From contig MNZY01000213.1 of assembly GCA_001873845.1 (NCBI GenBank), positions 1 through 18,185 of the forward strand: DNA of 18,185 nucleotides, given 5' to 3'. Shown here piece after piece: positions 7,554 to 14,705 of the stretch. Position numbers and translations under genes: made by a program. Every line of letters begins with the position of its first letter. The stretch's first letter is position 1. Under the pieces are notes generated by a model, which did not search any database, was not told where the DNA came from, and saw only the letters and a list, made by a program, of their open reading frames with translations. The stretch is from Candidatus Altarchaeum sp. CG2_30_32_3053 (GTDB taxonomy: Archaea > Altiarchaeota > Altiarchaeia > Altiarchaeales > Altiarchaeaceae).

Positions 7554-8129
7554 TCAAAATTTCGGAATAACCTCTTTTATAAATTTATATTTTTTAATAA
7601 ATGGTTTCAAATCATCAAGGCAGTTTTTTAAATGTTCATCAAGTTCTTCTGTTTTGATGCGCATTCGTAACCTTTTTAATTCAGCATGTTCGTAAATCAT
7701 AGAAAGCAAATCAGAAATTTCAACAATATCTCCTTCAACACCTCCTTTCTTTTTTTCCTTCCATAATTCAATGTATTTGTATCCTCCTTCTATGTCATTT
7801 ATGTTTGCATTGCTGAAAATGTCTTTTGCTATCTCTTCCTTTGCTTTACTTAGATCAGGAATGTATTTTTTACAGGGATAAGGAATATCTGTAAGTATTG
7901 ATTCTTCTATGTCGTGAATTAGTGCTGTCCTTAAAATTTTTTCTCCGTCAATTTCAAATCCATTCTTCCTGAACAAATCAATTAGCAGCATTGAGATAAC
8001 TGCTGTATCTAATGTATGCTCGGCGACACTTTCAACTTCGTTTAATTTAATTCCGCAGGAAATCCATCCGCTTCTTGGAATGTCTCTTAAAATTTTATAA
8101 TTTCTCAAAAAATAAAGAAATGTGTGCAT
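7554..8129 (-). CDS. HD-domain phosphohydrolase, HDDC2/YfbR-like (probable 5'-deoxynucleotidase)
   Basis: The 191-aa product has the metal-binding HD signature: His38 in ESVAEHT, His72-Asp73 in ALIHDIEES, and Asp140 in VEISDLLSM. The N-terminal segment FLRNYKILRDIPRSGW followed by GI..NEVESVAEH is characteristic of the HDDC2/YfbR group, whose studied members dephosphorylate deoxynucleoside 5'-monophosphates. The ATG puts the conserved helix right at the start, as in relatives. Length matches the family. It lies between the cupin relic and the repeat block and is transcribed in the same direction as the ribosomal operon upstream of it, but the 426-bp repeat block makes cotranscription doubtful. 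Substrate specificity is inferred from the family, not visible here. Confidence 0.85.
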   Translation of the reverse strand: MHTFLYFLRNYKILRDIPRSGWISCGIKLNEVESVAEHTLDTAVISMLLIDLFRKNGFEIDGEKILRTALIHDIEESILTDIPYPCKKYIPDLSKAKEEIAKDIFSNANINDIEGGYKYIELWKEKKKGGVEGDIVEISDLLSMIYEHAELKRLRMRIKTEELDEHLKNCLDDLKPFIKKYKFIKEVIPKF

Positions 8130-8190
8130 ATTTATTTAAATAAGTTAAGTAGTTCTCAAATCGCGAAGATTTGAAATACTAAAAACTATA

Positions 8191-8390
8191 TTGAAATCTT
8201 TAGGTTTCAATCTTTAAAATTTTATGAGATTTTTAAATACTAAAACCTTTGGTTTCAATCTTTAAAAAATCTGTGAGATTTTTTAAAGATTGAAAACTGC
8301 AAGTTTTCAATCTTTAAAAATCTACAAGATTTTAAAATACTGAAAACTGCAAGTTTTCAATCTTTAAAAATCTACAAGATTTTAAAATAC
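8191..8390. repeat. Four-unit 50-bp tandem repeat of paired hairpins
   Basis: Units are 8191-8240, 8241-8290, 8291-8340 and 8341-8390; the last two are identical over all 50 bp and a truncated unit follows at 8391. Each unit holds two stem-loops. In the third and fourth units these are GAAAACT-GCA-AGTTTTC and AAAATCT-ACA-AGATTTT. Units 1 and 2 differ in sequence but keep the first stem (GAAATCT/AGGTTTC with one T-G pair, and AAACC/GGTTT), so paired positions have changed together. There are no unique spacers, so this is not CRISPR. It may be a multi-hairpin terminator, a structured RNA or a non-coding mobile repeat. Confidence 0.8.
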
Positions 8391-8402
8391 TAAAAATCTA
8401 CA

Positions 8403-8446
8403 AGATTTTCAATCTTATTTTAAATTTCGTTAGAAATTTTAAATCT
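8403..8446 (+). repeat. 44-bp dispersed hairpin repeat, copy 1
   Basis: This segment, at the end of the tandem array, forms a stem AAATTTC/GAAATTT with loop GTTA inside longer AT-rich arms. The same 44 bp occurs in inverted orientation at 17888-17931 with a single mismatch, which lies in the loop. Finding it twice in 18 kb suggests a genome-wide repeat family. Confidence 0.75.
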
Positions 8447-8555
8447 GTGTCCCTGTGTGAGAAATTACCTTTTAATTAGCCAAACAATTACAAAAATTTA
8501 AATACAAAAATTTACCTGATTTTACCTTGGATTGCCAAATGGACCTGAAGTATTG

Positions 8556-9407
8556 TTATTTTTTTATTTTTGTGCATTTAACTAATGCGTCTATTGTTGC
8601 CTGTGCCAGATTTAAGGAAGTTCTTGTATGCCCTGTTGACGATGACCACATGTCCTTTATTCCTGCCAGCGCCAACACTTTTTTTGTAACCTCTCCGGCA
8701 ACCAGTCCCAAACCTCCTGCAGCAGGAATTAATTTAACACTTACACTTCCACTGTTTCCAATCATGGTAATCGGAAGGGTGTGAGGCTTTCCGCAATTAC
8801 AAAACCAGCTTCCGCATCCTCTATTTATTTTTTTAATGTTTAGTTTTGCAGCTCTGACTGCCTGGGTAATTGCTATTGGCACTTCTTTTGCCTTTCCCTG
8901 TCCCAATCCGATATGGCCGTCTCCGTCACCGACAGCCACAACAACCTTGAATCTCATAACTCTACCATTCGTTGTCACTCTCTGCACTCTTTTGTTTTCA
9001 ATAATTTCTTCACCAAGGTTTGGCAATAATTTCTCAACGATCTCCGGATCTTTTATCCGGATGTTCTTTTCCAGAATTTCATCTATTGTTTTAATTTCTC
9101 CGTTTGCTACCTTCTTTCCAATTTCTGTTTTTGGTATCCATGCACTTTTTTCTGTTTCTATCCTTCTTATACGCCTTCTAAGGTCAACAACCTCCTCTCT
9201 ACTTCTTCCGAATCCACCGCTAAATCCTCCTCTTCGTCCACTTCTGCCAAATCCACCGCCTCTTCCACTGCTAAATCCTCCTCTTCCACTTCCATTGCCT
9301 CTGCCAAATCCGCTTCTTACCTGACTCTCTCCGCCTTTGATTTCTCTTGTAGCGCTCCCTGTAGCAGTATGTGCTTTTTTTTCCGCATTAATGTTTGTTT
9401 CTGCCAT
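8556..9407 (-). CDS. rps5: Small-subunit ribosomal protein uS5 with RGG-type N-terminal extension
   Basis: uS5 sits near the mRNA entry channel of the 30S subunit and affects decoding accuracy. The 283-aa product has a normal archaeal core from about residue 71: AWIPKTEIGKKV, then the double-stranded RNA-binding-like fold, RFKVVVAVGDGDGHIGLG, the archaeal Cys cluster RGCGSWFCNCGKPH, and the C-terminal IKDMWSSSTGHTRTS. Ahead of it, residues about 31-70 are almost only Gly, Arg, Ser and Phe, with repeated GRGGF/RRGGF units. This extension explains the extra length compared with usual archaeal uS5. The gene starts 3 bp after the uL18 stop codon. It is the last gene of the ribosomal cluster here; uL30 and uL15, which usually follow, are absent. 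Confidence 0.97.
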   Translation of the reverse strand: MAETNINAEKKAHTATGSATREIKGGESQVRSGFGRGNGSGRGGFSSGRGGGFGRSGRRGGFSGGFGRSREEVVDLRRRIRRIETEKSAWIPKTEIGKKVANGEIKTIDEILEKNIRIKDPEIVEKLLPNLGEEIIENKRVQRVTTNGRVMRFKVVVAVGDGDGHIGLGQGKAKEVPIAITQAVRAAKLNIKKINRGCGSWFCNCGKPHTLPITMIGNSGSVSVKLIPAAGGLGLVAGEVTKKVLALAGIKDMWSSSTGHTRTSLNLAQATIDALVKCTKIKK

Positions 9408-9410
9408 TCT

Positions 9411-9920
9411 TTACTTAGAAAATGAATTTTTTATATTATTTAATGTTTGTTCAAAAATCCCTGTTACGGATTTTGATATGTGTCCTCCCTTTAGTCGTTC
9501 TTCATCAGGCAAAATTTTATCTGACAGATGAATCTTCATTCCCGCATCAACAGCTCCCTTTCCTGCGGCATAAATTTTACTTCCCTTTGTTGACTTTTTA
9601 ATCCCGATATCAAGAATCACTCCTGTATCCGAATGTTTTATCCCTTTTAATCCGCATAAAAAGCCAGTCAAATATGCTGCAGGAGTATTTGAACACGAAA
9701 TATTCCACCCGTATTTCTTTAAGTCCTTTGAATTTGCAGAGACTATTATTTTATCTCCGTCCTGATGAAACTCCACAAGCTGGGCGATAACATATTTATT
9801 TGTAGGTCTGAGCACCAATCTAATTTCTTTTGACTTTATTAAATTTAATCGTTTTTTATAGTTTGTTTTATTTTCTCTCCTTCGTCTAAATTTTACGCTG
9901 TAAGTTGTATTTGTTACCAT
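9411..9920 (-). CDS. rpl18: Large-subunit ribosomal protein uL18
   Basis: uL18 binds 5S rRNA in the central protuberance of the 50S subunit. The 169-aa product shows the archaeal/eukaryotic N-terminus YSVKFRRRRENKTNYKKRLNLIKS, then RLVLRPTNKYVIAQLVEF, the GxxxxCSNTPAAYLTGFLCG segment, GVILDIGIKKSTKGSKIYAAGKGAVDAG, and the RLKGGHI block. It lacks most of the C-terminal extension found in eukaryotic eL5-type uL18. It is 10 bp downstream of eL19 and 3 bp upstream of uS5 in the usual archaeal order. No Shine-Dalgarno is seen before its ATG. Confidence 0.96.
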   Translation of the reverse strand: MVTNTTYSVKFRRRRENKTNYKKRLNLIKSKEIRLVLRPTNKYVIAQLVEFHQDGDKIIVSANSKDLKKYGWNISCSNTPAAYLTGFLCGLKGIKHSDTGVILDIGIKKSTKGSKIYAAGKGAVDAGMKIHLSDKILPDEERLKGGHISKSVTGIFEQTLNNIKNSFSK

Positions 9921-9930
9921 TTTTTAAATT

Positions 9931-10410
9931 TTACTTTATAAGTTCTTTATTCTTTTTCATACCAGAAACATACTCTCCCAGATGTTTTTTGTTCCTGAAA
10001 AAATTTCCCTTTGCAAGAAGGTATAATTTTCTATATTCTGATGTATTTATTTCTTTTTTATTGCGCATTTCTGCAAGAAAATTTCTTAGTACTCTTATCT
10101 TCGCAATCCATGTTGTCTTCGGATCAGTTCTTGCCTTAAATGTTCCTTTTCTCTTTCCATGTCCCCTTTGTCTTCCTTTTGCTCTTTGTGCATCTCTTTC
10201 TCTTGCCCTTGCCCCGCATACGCCTTTTTTTGGCATTATTTCTATAGGTCTCCTATTTCCTATCTCTATTTTTACATCAGTGAGTTTTTTTATATCCTTC
10301 CTTGTAATCGCCTTTTTTATTTCATCTAACTTTAAAGGATTAAAATAGACCCTGCCCTTACCGACACCGAATAACCTTGCTGTCAGATTTTTCAGATTTT
10401 TAAAATTCAT
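9931..10410 (-). CDS. rpl19e: Large-subunit ribosomal protein eL19
   Basis: eL19 is an rRNA-binding protein of the archaeal and eukaryotic large subunit that contributes to an intersubunit bridge. The 159-aa product has the usual opening LKNLTARLFGVGKGRVYFNP, the RKDIKKLTD helix, the strongly basic segment around GARARERDAQRAKGRQRGHGKRKG, and W-IAKIRVLRN followed by a long C-terminal helix with YRKLYLLAKGNFFRNKKHL. Length is normal for archaea. It follows eL32 by 32 bp and is followed 10 bp later by uL18. Confidence 0.97.
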   Translation of the reverse strand: MNFKNLKNLTARLFGVGKGRVYFNPLKLDEIKKAITRKDIKKLTDVKIEIGNRRPIEIMPKKGVCGARARERDAQRAKGRQRGHGKRKGTFKARTDPKTTWIAKIRVLRNFLAEMRNKKEINTSEYRKLYLLAKGNFFRNKKHLGEYVSGMKKNKELIK

Positions 10411-10442
10411 TTTAACGATGTTCTAAATTAAATTTTTCTAAA

Positions 10443-11228
10443 TTAAATTTCTCCTTTTCTCGGATTTAATATTATGATGTTTAATTCGTTTGCTTTTTTT
10501 ATTATTTCATTCCTTTTCTTTCTTCCCACCTGAGATGATATGACTGCTGCCTGAATATTTTTGTTTATATTTTTAAGTTCCTTGAGGTTGTTAATTGCCA
10601 CTGTCCAATATCCGGATGGATGAATTCCTCTGATACTTTCCGGCTTTTTATAGCCGACTTTAACCAAATGTCCCTGTCCTCTCTTTTCAACCCTCAGCTT
10701 ACTATCCACTCCCTTTGGCTTTCTCCACACTTCATCTAACCGCTTAACCATTCCATACTGCTGCCGTAAAAATTTTGGCTTTTTGGCACGTATGTGATGA
10801 GCAATCTTGAATAGTCGTTTTTCTTCCCCTTCAAGTTTTCTTTTGGTCCTTACATTCTTTATTTTTTCTACCGGTTTTTCTTTCTTAATCATTTTTTTCG
10901 GCATCTCTACTGTCTTTTTCTTTGTCTCAGGTTTTTCTAATTCTTCTTTATGTTCTTCTGTTTTTTCTGTTAGCGGACTTGTTACTTCTCCGGGTTTTTC
11001 TATCTCTATACTTTTACCCGCATCATCTTTAGCCATTTCTATACTTTTACCCGCATCATCTTTAGCCATTTTTATTTCCTCTGTTTTTGTTACTTCTTCT
11101 GTTGTTACTTCTTTTTTTATATGTTTAACCTCTTCTTTATCATCAATCTCCTCTTTATCTACCTTTTCTTTAGATGTTCTTTTTTTTAGACCTTCCTCTG
11201 TATTTTTTTCTTCTGTGTTTTCTGCCAT
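10443..11228 (-). CDS. rpl32e: Large-subunit ribosomal protein eL32 with long charged N-terminal extension
   Basis: The C-terminal half, from about residue 130, is a standard eL32 core: FLRQQYGMVKRLDEVWRKPKG, SKLRVEKRGQGHLVKVGYKKP, RGIHPSGY, and a final segment ending IIILNPRKGEI. It sits on 23S rRNA in the large subunit. The first 130 residues are almost entirely Glu, Lys, Thr, Asp and Val and should be disordered. They contain the perfect 11-residue duplication MAKDDAGKSIE at 54-64 and 65-75. The upstream ATG is used because the frame is open and no better internal start with a binding site is visible; internal ATGs exist at residues 54 and 65. Long eL32 extensions are known in haloarchaea. 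The gene lies between uL6 and eL19 in the normal spc order. Confidence 0.95.
   Translation of the reverse strand: MAENTEEKNTEEGLKKRTSKEKVDKEEIDDKEEVKHIKKEVTTEEVTKTEEIKMAKDDAGKSIEMAKDDAGKSIEIEKPGEVTSPLTEKTEEHKEELEKPETKKKTVEMPKKMIKKEKPVEKIKNVRTKRKLEGEEKRLFKIAHHIRAKKPKFLRQQYGMVKRLDEVWRKPKGVDSKLRVEKRGQGHLVKVGYKKPESIRGIHPSGYWTVAINNLKELKNINKNIQAAVISSQVGRKKRNEIIKKANELNIIILNPRKGEI
11005..11070 (-). repeat. Perfect 33-bp tandem duplication inside rpl32e
   Basis: Two identical 33-bp copies, 11005-11037 and 11038-11070, encode the 11-residue duplication in the eL32 extension. Identity at every base, including synonymous positions, points to a recent slippage or unequal recombination event. It keeps the reading frame. 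Confidence 0.93.
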
Positions 11229-11280
11229 CTTTTTAGAATAAAAATTTATGATTTAAATTTAGATTGTTGATTATTTGTTA

Positions 11281-11814
11281 TTATTTTATCAGGACTCCGT
11301 CTTTTTCAATTATGTATATTCCGTCCTGAAATACCCTTCTGTCCTTGTTTTTAATTTTTCCTGCCTGTTCAATATTTGCTGCTGTTTGTGATGTCTTTTC
11401 AATATCTATTCCTTCAACTGTCAAATCCTTTCCGCTGACCTTTACATTAACACCGTCCAGAATTTTTGCTCTCCGCATAGATTTTTCACCGAGAAAATTT
11501 TTAATCATTAATTCTTTGCCGTTAACTTCAAGTGAAACCGGAAAATGTGAAAATACCAGTTTTAATTTATAAATCACTTTATTATTTGCCCCCTTTATCA
11601 TGTTGTTTATGTGAGAATAATAAGTGTTTAGCAATTTCTTTTCTCTTTTTTTGTCTGTCTTTGTCGATATAATTACTTCCTTTTCATTTGTATTTATCTG
11701 TAAATCATAAGGGTCAAATTTTTTCTCAATCTCGCCGTACTTTCCCTTCACTTTTATCAGGTCATTTGTAATTTCCACATTTGTTCCTTGCGGAATTAAA
11801 ATTTTGTCCTCCAT
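11281..11814 (-). CDS. rpl6: Large-subunit ribosomal protein uL6
   Basis: uL6 lies near the factor-binding region and sarcin-ricin loop of the 50S subunit. The 177-aa product shows the two repeated uL6 folds: an N-terminal half beginning ILIPQGTNVEITNDLIKVKGKYGEIEK, and a C-terminal half with NFLGEKSMRRAKILDGVNVKVSGKDLTVEGIDIEKTSQTAANIEQ, including the conserved D-x-EKTSQ-A-NIEQ segment. Length is normal for archaea. It is 97 bp downstream of uS8; that gap carries three imperfect AGTTAAAAT repeats and no gene. eL32 follows after 52 bp. Confidence 0.97.
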   Translation of the reverse strand: MEDKILIPQGTNVEITNDLIKVKGKYGEIEKKFDPYDLQINTNEKEVIISTKTDKKREKKLLNTYYSHINNMIKGANNKVIYKLKLVFSHFPVSLEVNGKELMIKNFLGEKSMRRAKILDGVNVKVSGKDLTVEGIDIEKTSQTAANIEQAGKIKNKDRRVFQDGIYIIEKDGVLIK

Positions 11815-11911
11815 TTTCTAATATTATGTTAATTAAATTTTATTCATTAAGATTAAAATAGTTAAAATTACAAAGTTAAAATATATGATGTAAATAGTTA
11901 AAATAGATACA

Positions 11912-12301
11912 CTAATATACATAAGCCAGTAATGTTCCTCCCGTATTGTTCTCTTTTGCTTCTTTATGTGCCATAATTCCCTTTGAAGTTGACATAATCA
12001 GCAGTCCGAAATCCATTGACGGAAGATATCTCATCTCCCAACGCATAATGTCATTTCTTTTTGTATAAAATCTCGGCTTTACCGCTCCGCAGTTATTTAT
12101 TTTGTGGGCCATATTTACTCTCACCTCTCCGCCGGGAACAGTCTCAATAACCTCAAAATCGCCGATATAGCCTGACTTTTGAAAAATTTTTAAAATTTCT
12201 ATCAGTAATTTTGATGACGGTCTGATTACACAATCTTCTTTTCCAAGCATTTCATAATTTTTTATAGTTGTCATTGCATCGTTAAGCGTATCTCTGCTCA
12301 T
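11912..12301 (-). CDS. rps8: Small-subunit ribosomal protein uS8
   Basis: uS8 binds helix 21 of 16S rRNA and organises the central domain of the 30S subunit. The 129-aa product begins MSRDTLNDAMTTIKNYEMLGK and carries FQKSGYIGDFEVI, NNCGAVKPRFY, and the rRNA-binding C-terminal stretch LIMSTSKGIMAHKEA, as in other archaeal uS8. Length is normal. It follows uS14 by 59 bp. Confidence 0.97.
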   Translation of the reverse strand: MSRDTLNDAMTTIKNYEMLGKEDCVIRPSSKLLIEILKIFQKSGYIGDFEVIETVPGGEVRVNMAHKINNCGAVKPRFYTKRNDIMRWEMRYLPSMDFGLLIMSTSKGIMAHKEAKENNTGGTLLAYVY

Positions 12302-12360
12302 CTTGAAAAATTTATAAATTTAATTAACCTGATTGATTATTTGTTTATTGTTTTGCTTAT

Positions 12361-12516
12361 TTAGATGTATTTTTTAAATCCGATGCTTTCTGCTACTTCT
12401 CTAAAACACCGTCTGCATATATTTAATCCCTGTTTATGAATTAACCCTCTGCTGTTTTTACAGATTTCACATTCGTCCTTTGCAAATTTTTTCTTCGGAT
12501 TTTTAGATTTTTTCAT
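12361..12516 (-). CDS. rps14: Small-subunit ribosomal protein uS14, zinc-binding type (51 aa)
   Basis: This short gene fills the gap between uL5 and uS8, where uS14 belongs in archaeal spc operons. The ATG at 12514-12516 opens a 51-residue product with a Lys-rich start, then ECEICKNSRGLIHKQGLNIC and RRCFREVAESIGFKKYI. Four cysteines (residues 16, 19, 34, 37) form the CxxC...CxxC zinc site, and the C-terminal RRCFRE..ESIGF.KY is the family signature. uS14 binds 16S rRNA in the head of the 30S subunit. Length is typical of the archaeal zinc form. Confidence 0.95.
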   Translation of the reverse strand: MKKSKNPKKKFAKDECEICKNSRGLIHKQGLNICRRCFREVAESIGFKKYI

Positions 12517-12549
12517 TTTCTGATGTTTTTATTCTTTTAGTATATTCTT

Positions 12550-13077
12550 TTATTCTTCTTTTTTTATAATATTAACCTTAAATTTCTCGGTGATAAATTT
12601 CTCTGCTTCTTCACCTTTCACCCTGTGAGCATTTGAAATATCCGAGCGTTTTATCTTTCTCCTCATAATACTGTAGCCATTCCGCTCAATCTTCGCGTTT
12701 ATATTCAGCCCAAAATTTCCTATTTCCATAATATACTTCATTCCCGGAATATCAATATATTCTTTAATTCCGAATGAAAAATTTTCTCCGTCAAAACAGG
12801 TTGGTTTAACCCTCCAGTCTACTGCCTCAAGACACCTTTTCAGAATCTCTTCGGCATCCTTCCCGCGCAAAGTTACCTTTACTCCAATTGCCTCTTTCTT
12901 TTTAAGATTCCATGTGGGGATTCTTTTTTTACTTATTGTCTTTATCGGTTTTCTTTTTGTCAGTAAATTGAGCAGTTTCCATGCCTTTTCAACCCTTTCC
13001 CCTGACTGTCCGACACCAATATTGAGTACAACTTTTTCTATTTTCAGGTCCCTCATTGGATTTTGTTGTGCGTCCAT
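12550..13077 (-). CDS. rpl5: Large-subunit ribosomal protein uL5
   Basis: uL5 binds 5S rRNA and contacts the P-site tRNA in the central protuberance. The 175-aa product begins with a short lead and NPMRDLKIEKVVLNIGVGQSG, then ISKKRIPTWNLKKKEAIGVKVTLRG, FSFGIKEYIDIPGMKY and a C-terminal basic block IMRRKIKRSDISNAHRV, all typical of archaeal uL5. The ATG used lies seven codons before an alternative Met; both fit the family. It follows eS4 by 44 bp and precedes uS14 by 33 bp. Confidence 0.97.
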   Translation of the reverse strand: MDAQQNPMRDLKIEKVVLNIGVGQSGERVEKAWKLLNLLTKRKPIKTISKKRIPTWNLKKKEAIGVKVTLRGKDAEEILKRCLEAVDWRVKPTCFDGENFSFGIKEYIDIPGMKYIMEIGNFGLNINAKIERNGYSIMRRKIKRSDISNAHRVKGEEAEKFITEKFKVNIIKKEE

Positions 13078-13121
13078 TATAAGTTAAATTTAATAAACTG
13101 ATAAATTTAAAGATTTAAATT

Positions 13122-13811
13122 TTAAATCTGGATTAACGGTTTTTCTTCGCCGATAACGAGTACATAGTCAGTTGATGTTTCAATATCTCCGACCTTTGTT
13201 AACGGAGGAATATTTTTGGTTCCTTTGGTTATATTAACTATTTTTCCTTCTTTTCCTTTGTTTCTGCCGTTTGTTATTAAGGCACTTGCTCCTTCCTTAA
13301 ATTTTAAAATTTTTTTAATTACCTTCTTTTTTGCGGAAATGTCAAAAACAACTGTATCGTTTGTATTTATTTTTGCATTATCATTGTCTTTATTAACAAG
13401 GAAAGAGTATCCGTCCCCCGTGGAAATATGGATTTTGTTGCCTTTTACGACATGTTTCCCGGTAACCTTTGCCAATTTGGATTTTGCTTCTTCTTCACTT
13501 GTTTCTTTGAGCAATAAGTTCCTTGATTTTATTGTTGAAGGAACTACTCGGTAATATTTATTCATCTTGGGAAATGAAAGGACATCCATGATACCAATTC
13601 CAAAATTTCCATCTTTTATTATTCTGCCATCTACAAACACATTTCCTTCCCGCAAAATTTTATTTACCTCTCTGCTATTGTCTGCAAATTTCAACATGTC
13701 CCTGATTACATAAGTCAATGGAAATGATTCGTCCTTTTTCTGCGGCCCTCTCGGAGTTGATAAATTTCTCGGATACTTGCCCAATCCAACAGATGTACGT
13801 TTTGTGTGCAT
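13122..13811 (-). CDS. rps4e: Small-subunit ribosomal protein eS4
   Basis: eS4 is an archaeal/eukaryotic small-subunit protein with an S4-type RNA-binding domain and a KOW motif. The 229-aa product opens MHTKRTSVGLGKYPRNLSTPRGPQ (basic rRNA-binding tail), then the S4-like segment REVNKILREGNVFVDGRIIKD followed by GIMDVLSFPK. Next comes the central domain with DGYSFLVNKDN and a KOW-like NGRNKGKEGKIVNI near the C-terminus. Length is slightly shorter than many archaeal eS4 proteins. The 123-bp gap to uL24 upstream carries short repeats and could include an internal promoter. Confidence 0.97.
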   Translation of the reverse strand: MHTKRTSVGLGKYPRNLSTPRGPQKKDESFPLTYVIRDMLKFADNSREVNKILREGNVFVDGRIIKDGNFGIGIMDVLSFPKMNKYYRVVPSTIKSRNLLLKETSEEEAKSKLAKVTGKHVVKGNKIHISTGDGYSFLVNKDNDNAKINTNDTVVFDISAKKKVIKKILKFKEGASALITNGRNKGKEGKIVNITKGTKNIPPLTKVGDIETSTDYVLVIGEEKPLIQI

Positions 13812-13880
13812 TTTTTGATTTATTAAAAAATATTTGAACGAAGTGAAATTATTTTAATTTAAAAAATTTGAGTATTTAGG

Positions 13881-13916
13881 ATTGTTTTATATTGTTTTAT
13901 ATCTATATTGTTTTAT
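13881..13916. repeat. ATTGTTTTAT short repeat, three copies
   Basis: A 10-bp unit occurs at 13881-13890, 13891-13900 and 13907-13916, in the gap between uL24 and eS4. On the minus strand each gives ATAAAACAAT, which resembles a weak archaeal TATA element, so an internal promoter for eS4 and later genes is possible but unproven. Confidence 0.5.
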
Positions 13917-13934
13917 TATTGCCGGTTGTTTTCC

Positions 13935-14318
13935 CTATGCTGACACCTCAACAGATGTTCTTGATAAAATTTCTCTTCGCATTCTATCTTCCAGATACAG
14001 GTCAATGAGCACACAGTTTGAAGGGTGAATCGGAACGAGTGCATCCTTTCCGTTGTTCTTCCTGACTGTAATCCCATTCACATAAATTTTATATTTCTTT
14101 AAATTAACAGATGTAACCTCACCCTCTTTTCCTTTATACTCTCCCCTCATTATTTTTACAATATCTTTCTTCCTGATTGAAAGGGATCTACGATTATATT
14201 TCCTGCTTAATTCTTCACTTAAATGCCCTGCCATCATTTTATGCCTTGCATGCGAGGGGGCATTGTATAAAAATTTCCTTTGCTTTCTTGGCTTACTACT
14301 TTTTACTGATGTTACCAT
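13935..14318 (-). CDS. rpl24: Large-subunit ribosomal protein uL24
   Basis: uL24 is an early assembly protein that binds near the 5' end of 23S rRNA. The 127-aa product has the archaeal N-terminus KPRKQRKFLYNAPSHARHKMM, then HLSEELSRKYNRRSLSIRKKD and the KOW motif VKIMRGEYKGKEGEVTSVN, ending with HPSNCVLIDLYLEDRMR. AGGA lies 9 nt before the ATG on the coding strand, one of the few plausible Shine-Dalgarno sites in the window. This is the first gene of the ribosomal cluster here; uL14 and uS17, its usual upstream neighbours, are absent, so a promoter is expected in 14319-14400. Confidence 0.97.
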   Translation of the reverse strand: MVTSVKSSKPRKQRKFLYNAPSHARHKMMAGHLSEELSRKYNRRSLSIRKKDIVKIMRGEYKGKEGEVTSVNLKKYKIYVNGITVRKNNGKDALVPIHPSNCVLIDLYLEDRMRREILSRTSVEVSA

Positions 14319-14566
14319 CTTTAAATATCCTTATATATTTATATTTTATAGTTTAAATAAAATTTAATTTAATAATTAGCAATAGGAATTAAAAAGGTTA
14401 ATAAAATTTTTGGTCGTTCAAAAAATAATGAAGAGAAAAATAATCAAAGACAAAATAAAAATTAAATTTCAATCAATCTTTGGCAGTGTTTATTGGAAAT
14501 TTAGAAATAAAAAATAAGAAAAAAATAAGAAAAAAATAAGAAAACAAACGGTTTCAAAGAATTTTA

Positions 14567-14650
14567 TGCGGGGGAAGGGATTTGAACCCTCGAAGGCTTA
14601 CGCACACAGGATCTTAAGTCCTGCCCCGTTGACCGCTTGGGGACCCCCGC
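14567..14650 (-). tRNA. tRNA-Leu (anticodon UAA)
   Basis: The minus strand folds into a class II tRNA. The acceptor stem GCGGGGG pairs with CCCCCGC and the discriminator base is A. The anticodon stem CAGGA/TCCTG encloses loop CTTAAGA with anticodon TAA. The T-arm is GAGGG-TTCAAAT-CCCTT, and there is a long variable arm, as expected for tRNA-Leu. CCA is not encoded. It lies 55 bp downstream of ilvE on the same strand. Confidence 0.95.
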
Positions 14651-14705
14651 AATAAATGGATTTTTATGAGACCTTTTCCAAAAGTTTCTAAAGTTTCTAT
14701 CTTAT

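Larger units (their letters stand above)
8130..8555. other. 426-bp non-coding block between the HD gene and uS5
   Basis: No open frame of coding character is visible on either strand. The left and centre consist of hairpin-forming repeats listed separately, including an isolated stem TCAAATC/GATTTGA at about 8159-8177. The right part (8450-8555) is AT-rich with a weak 4-bp stem near 8528-8539. Because it follows the end of the ribosomal operon, it may serve in part as a transcription termination zone; that is inference. Confidence 0.6.

Noticed and set aside
8191..8446. CRISPR array suggested by regular repeats containing a GATTGAAAAC-like segment on the minus strand
   Set aside because: The whole 50-bp unit repeats without unique spacers, units abut directly, and no cas gene is present.
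8836..9324. Long plus-strand open frame opposite uS5
   Set aside because: It is antisense to the Gly/Arg-rich uS5 gene, giving a Pro/Leu-rich artefact with no family features.
10807..11241. Plus-strand Ser/Phe-rich open frame opposite eL32
   Set aside because: It mirrors the Glu/Lys-rich extension of eL32 in antisense and has no plausible start context or homology.
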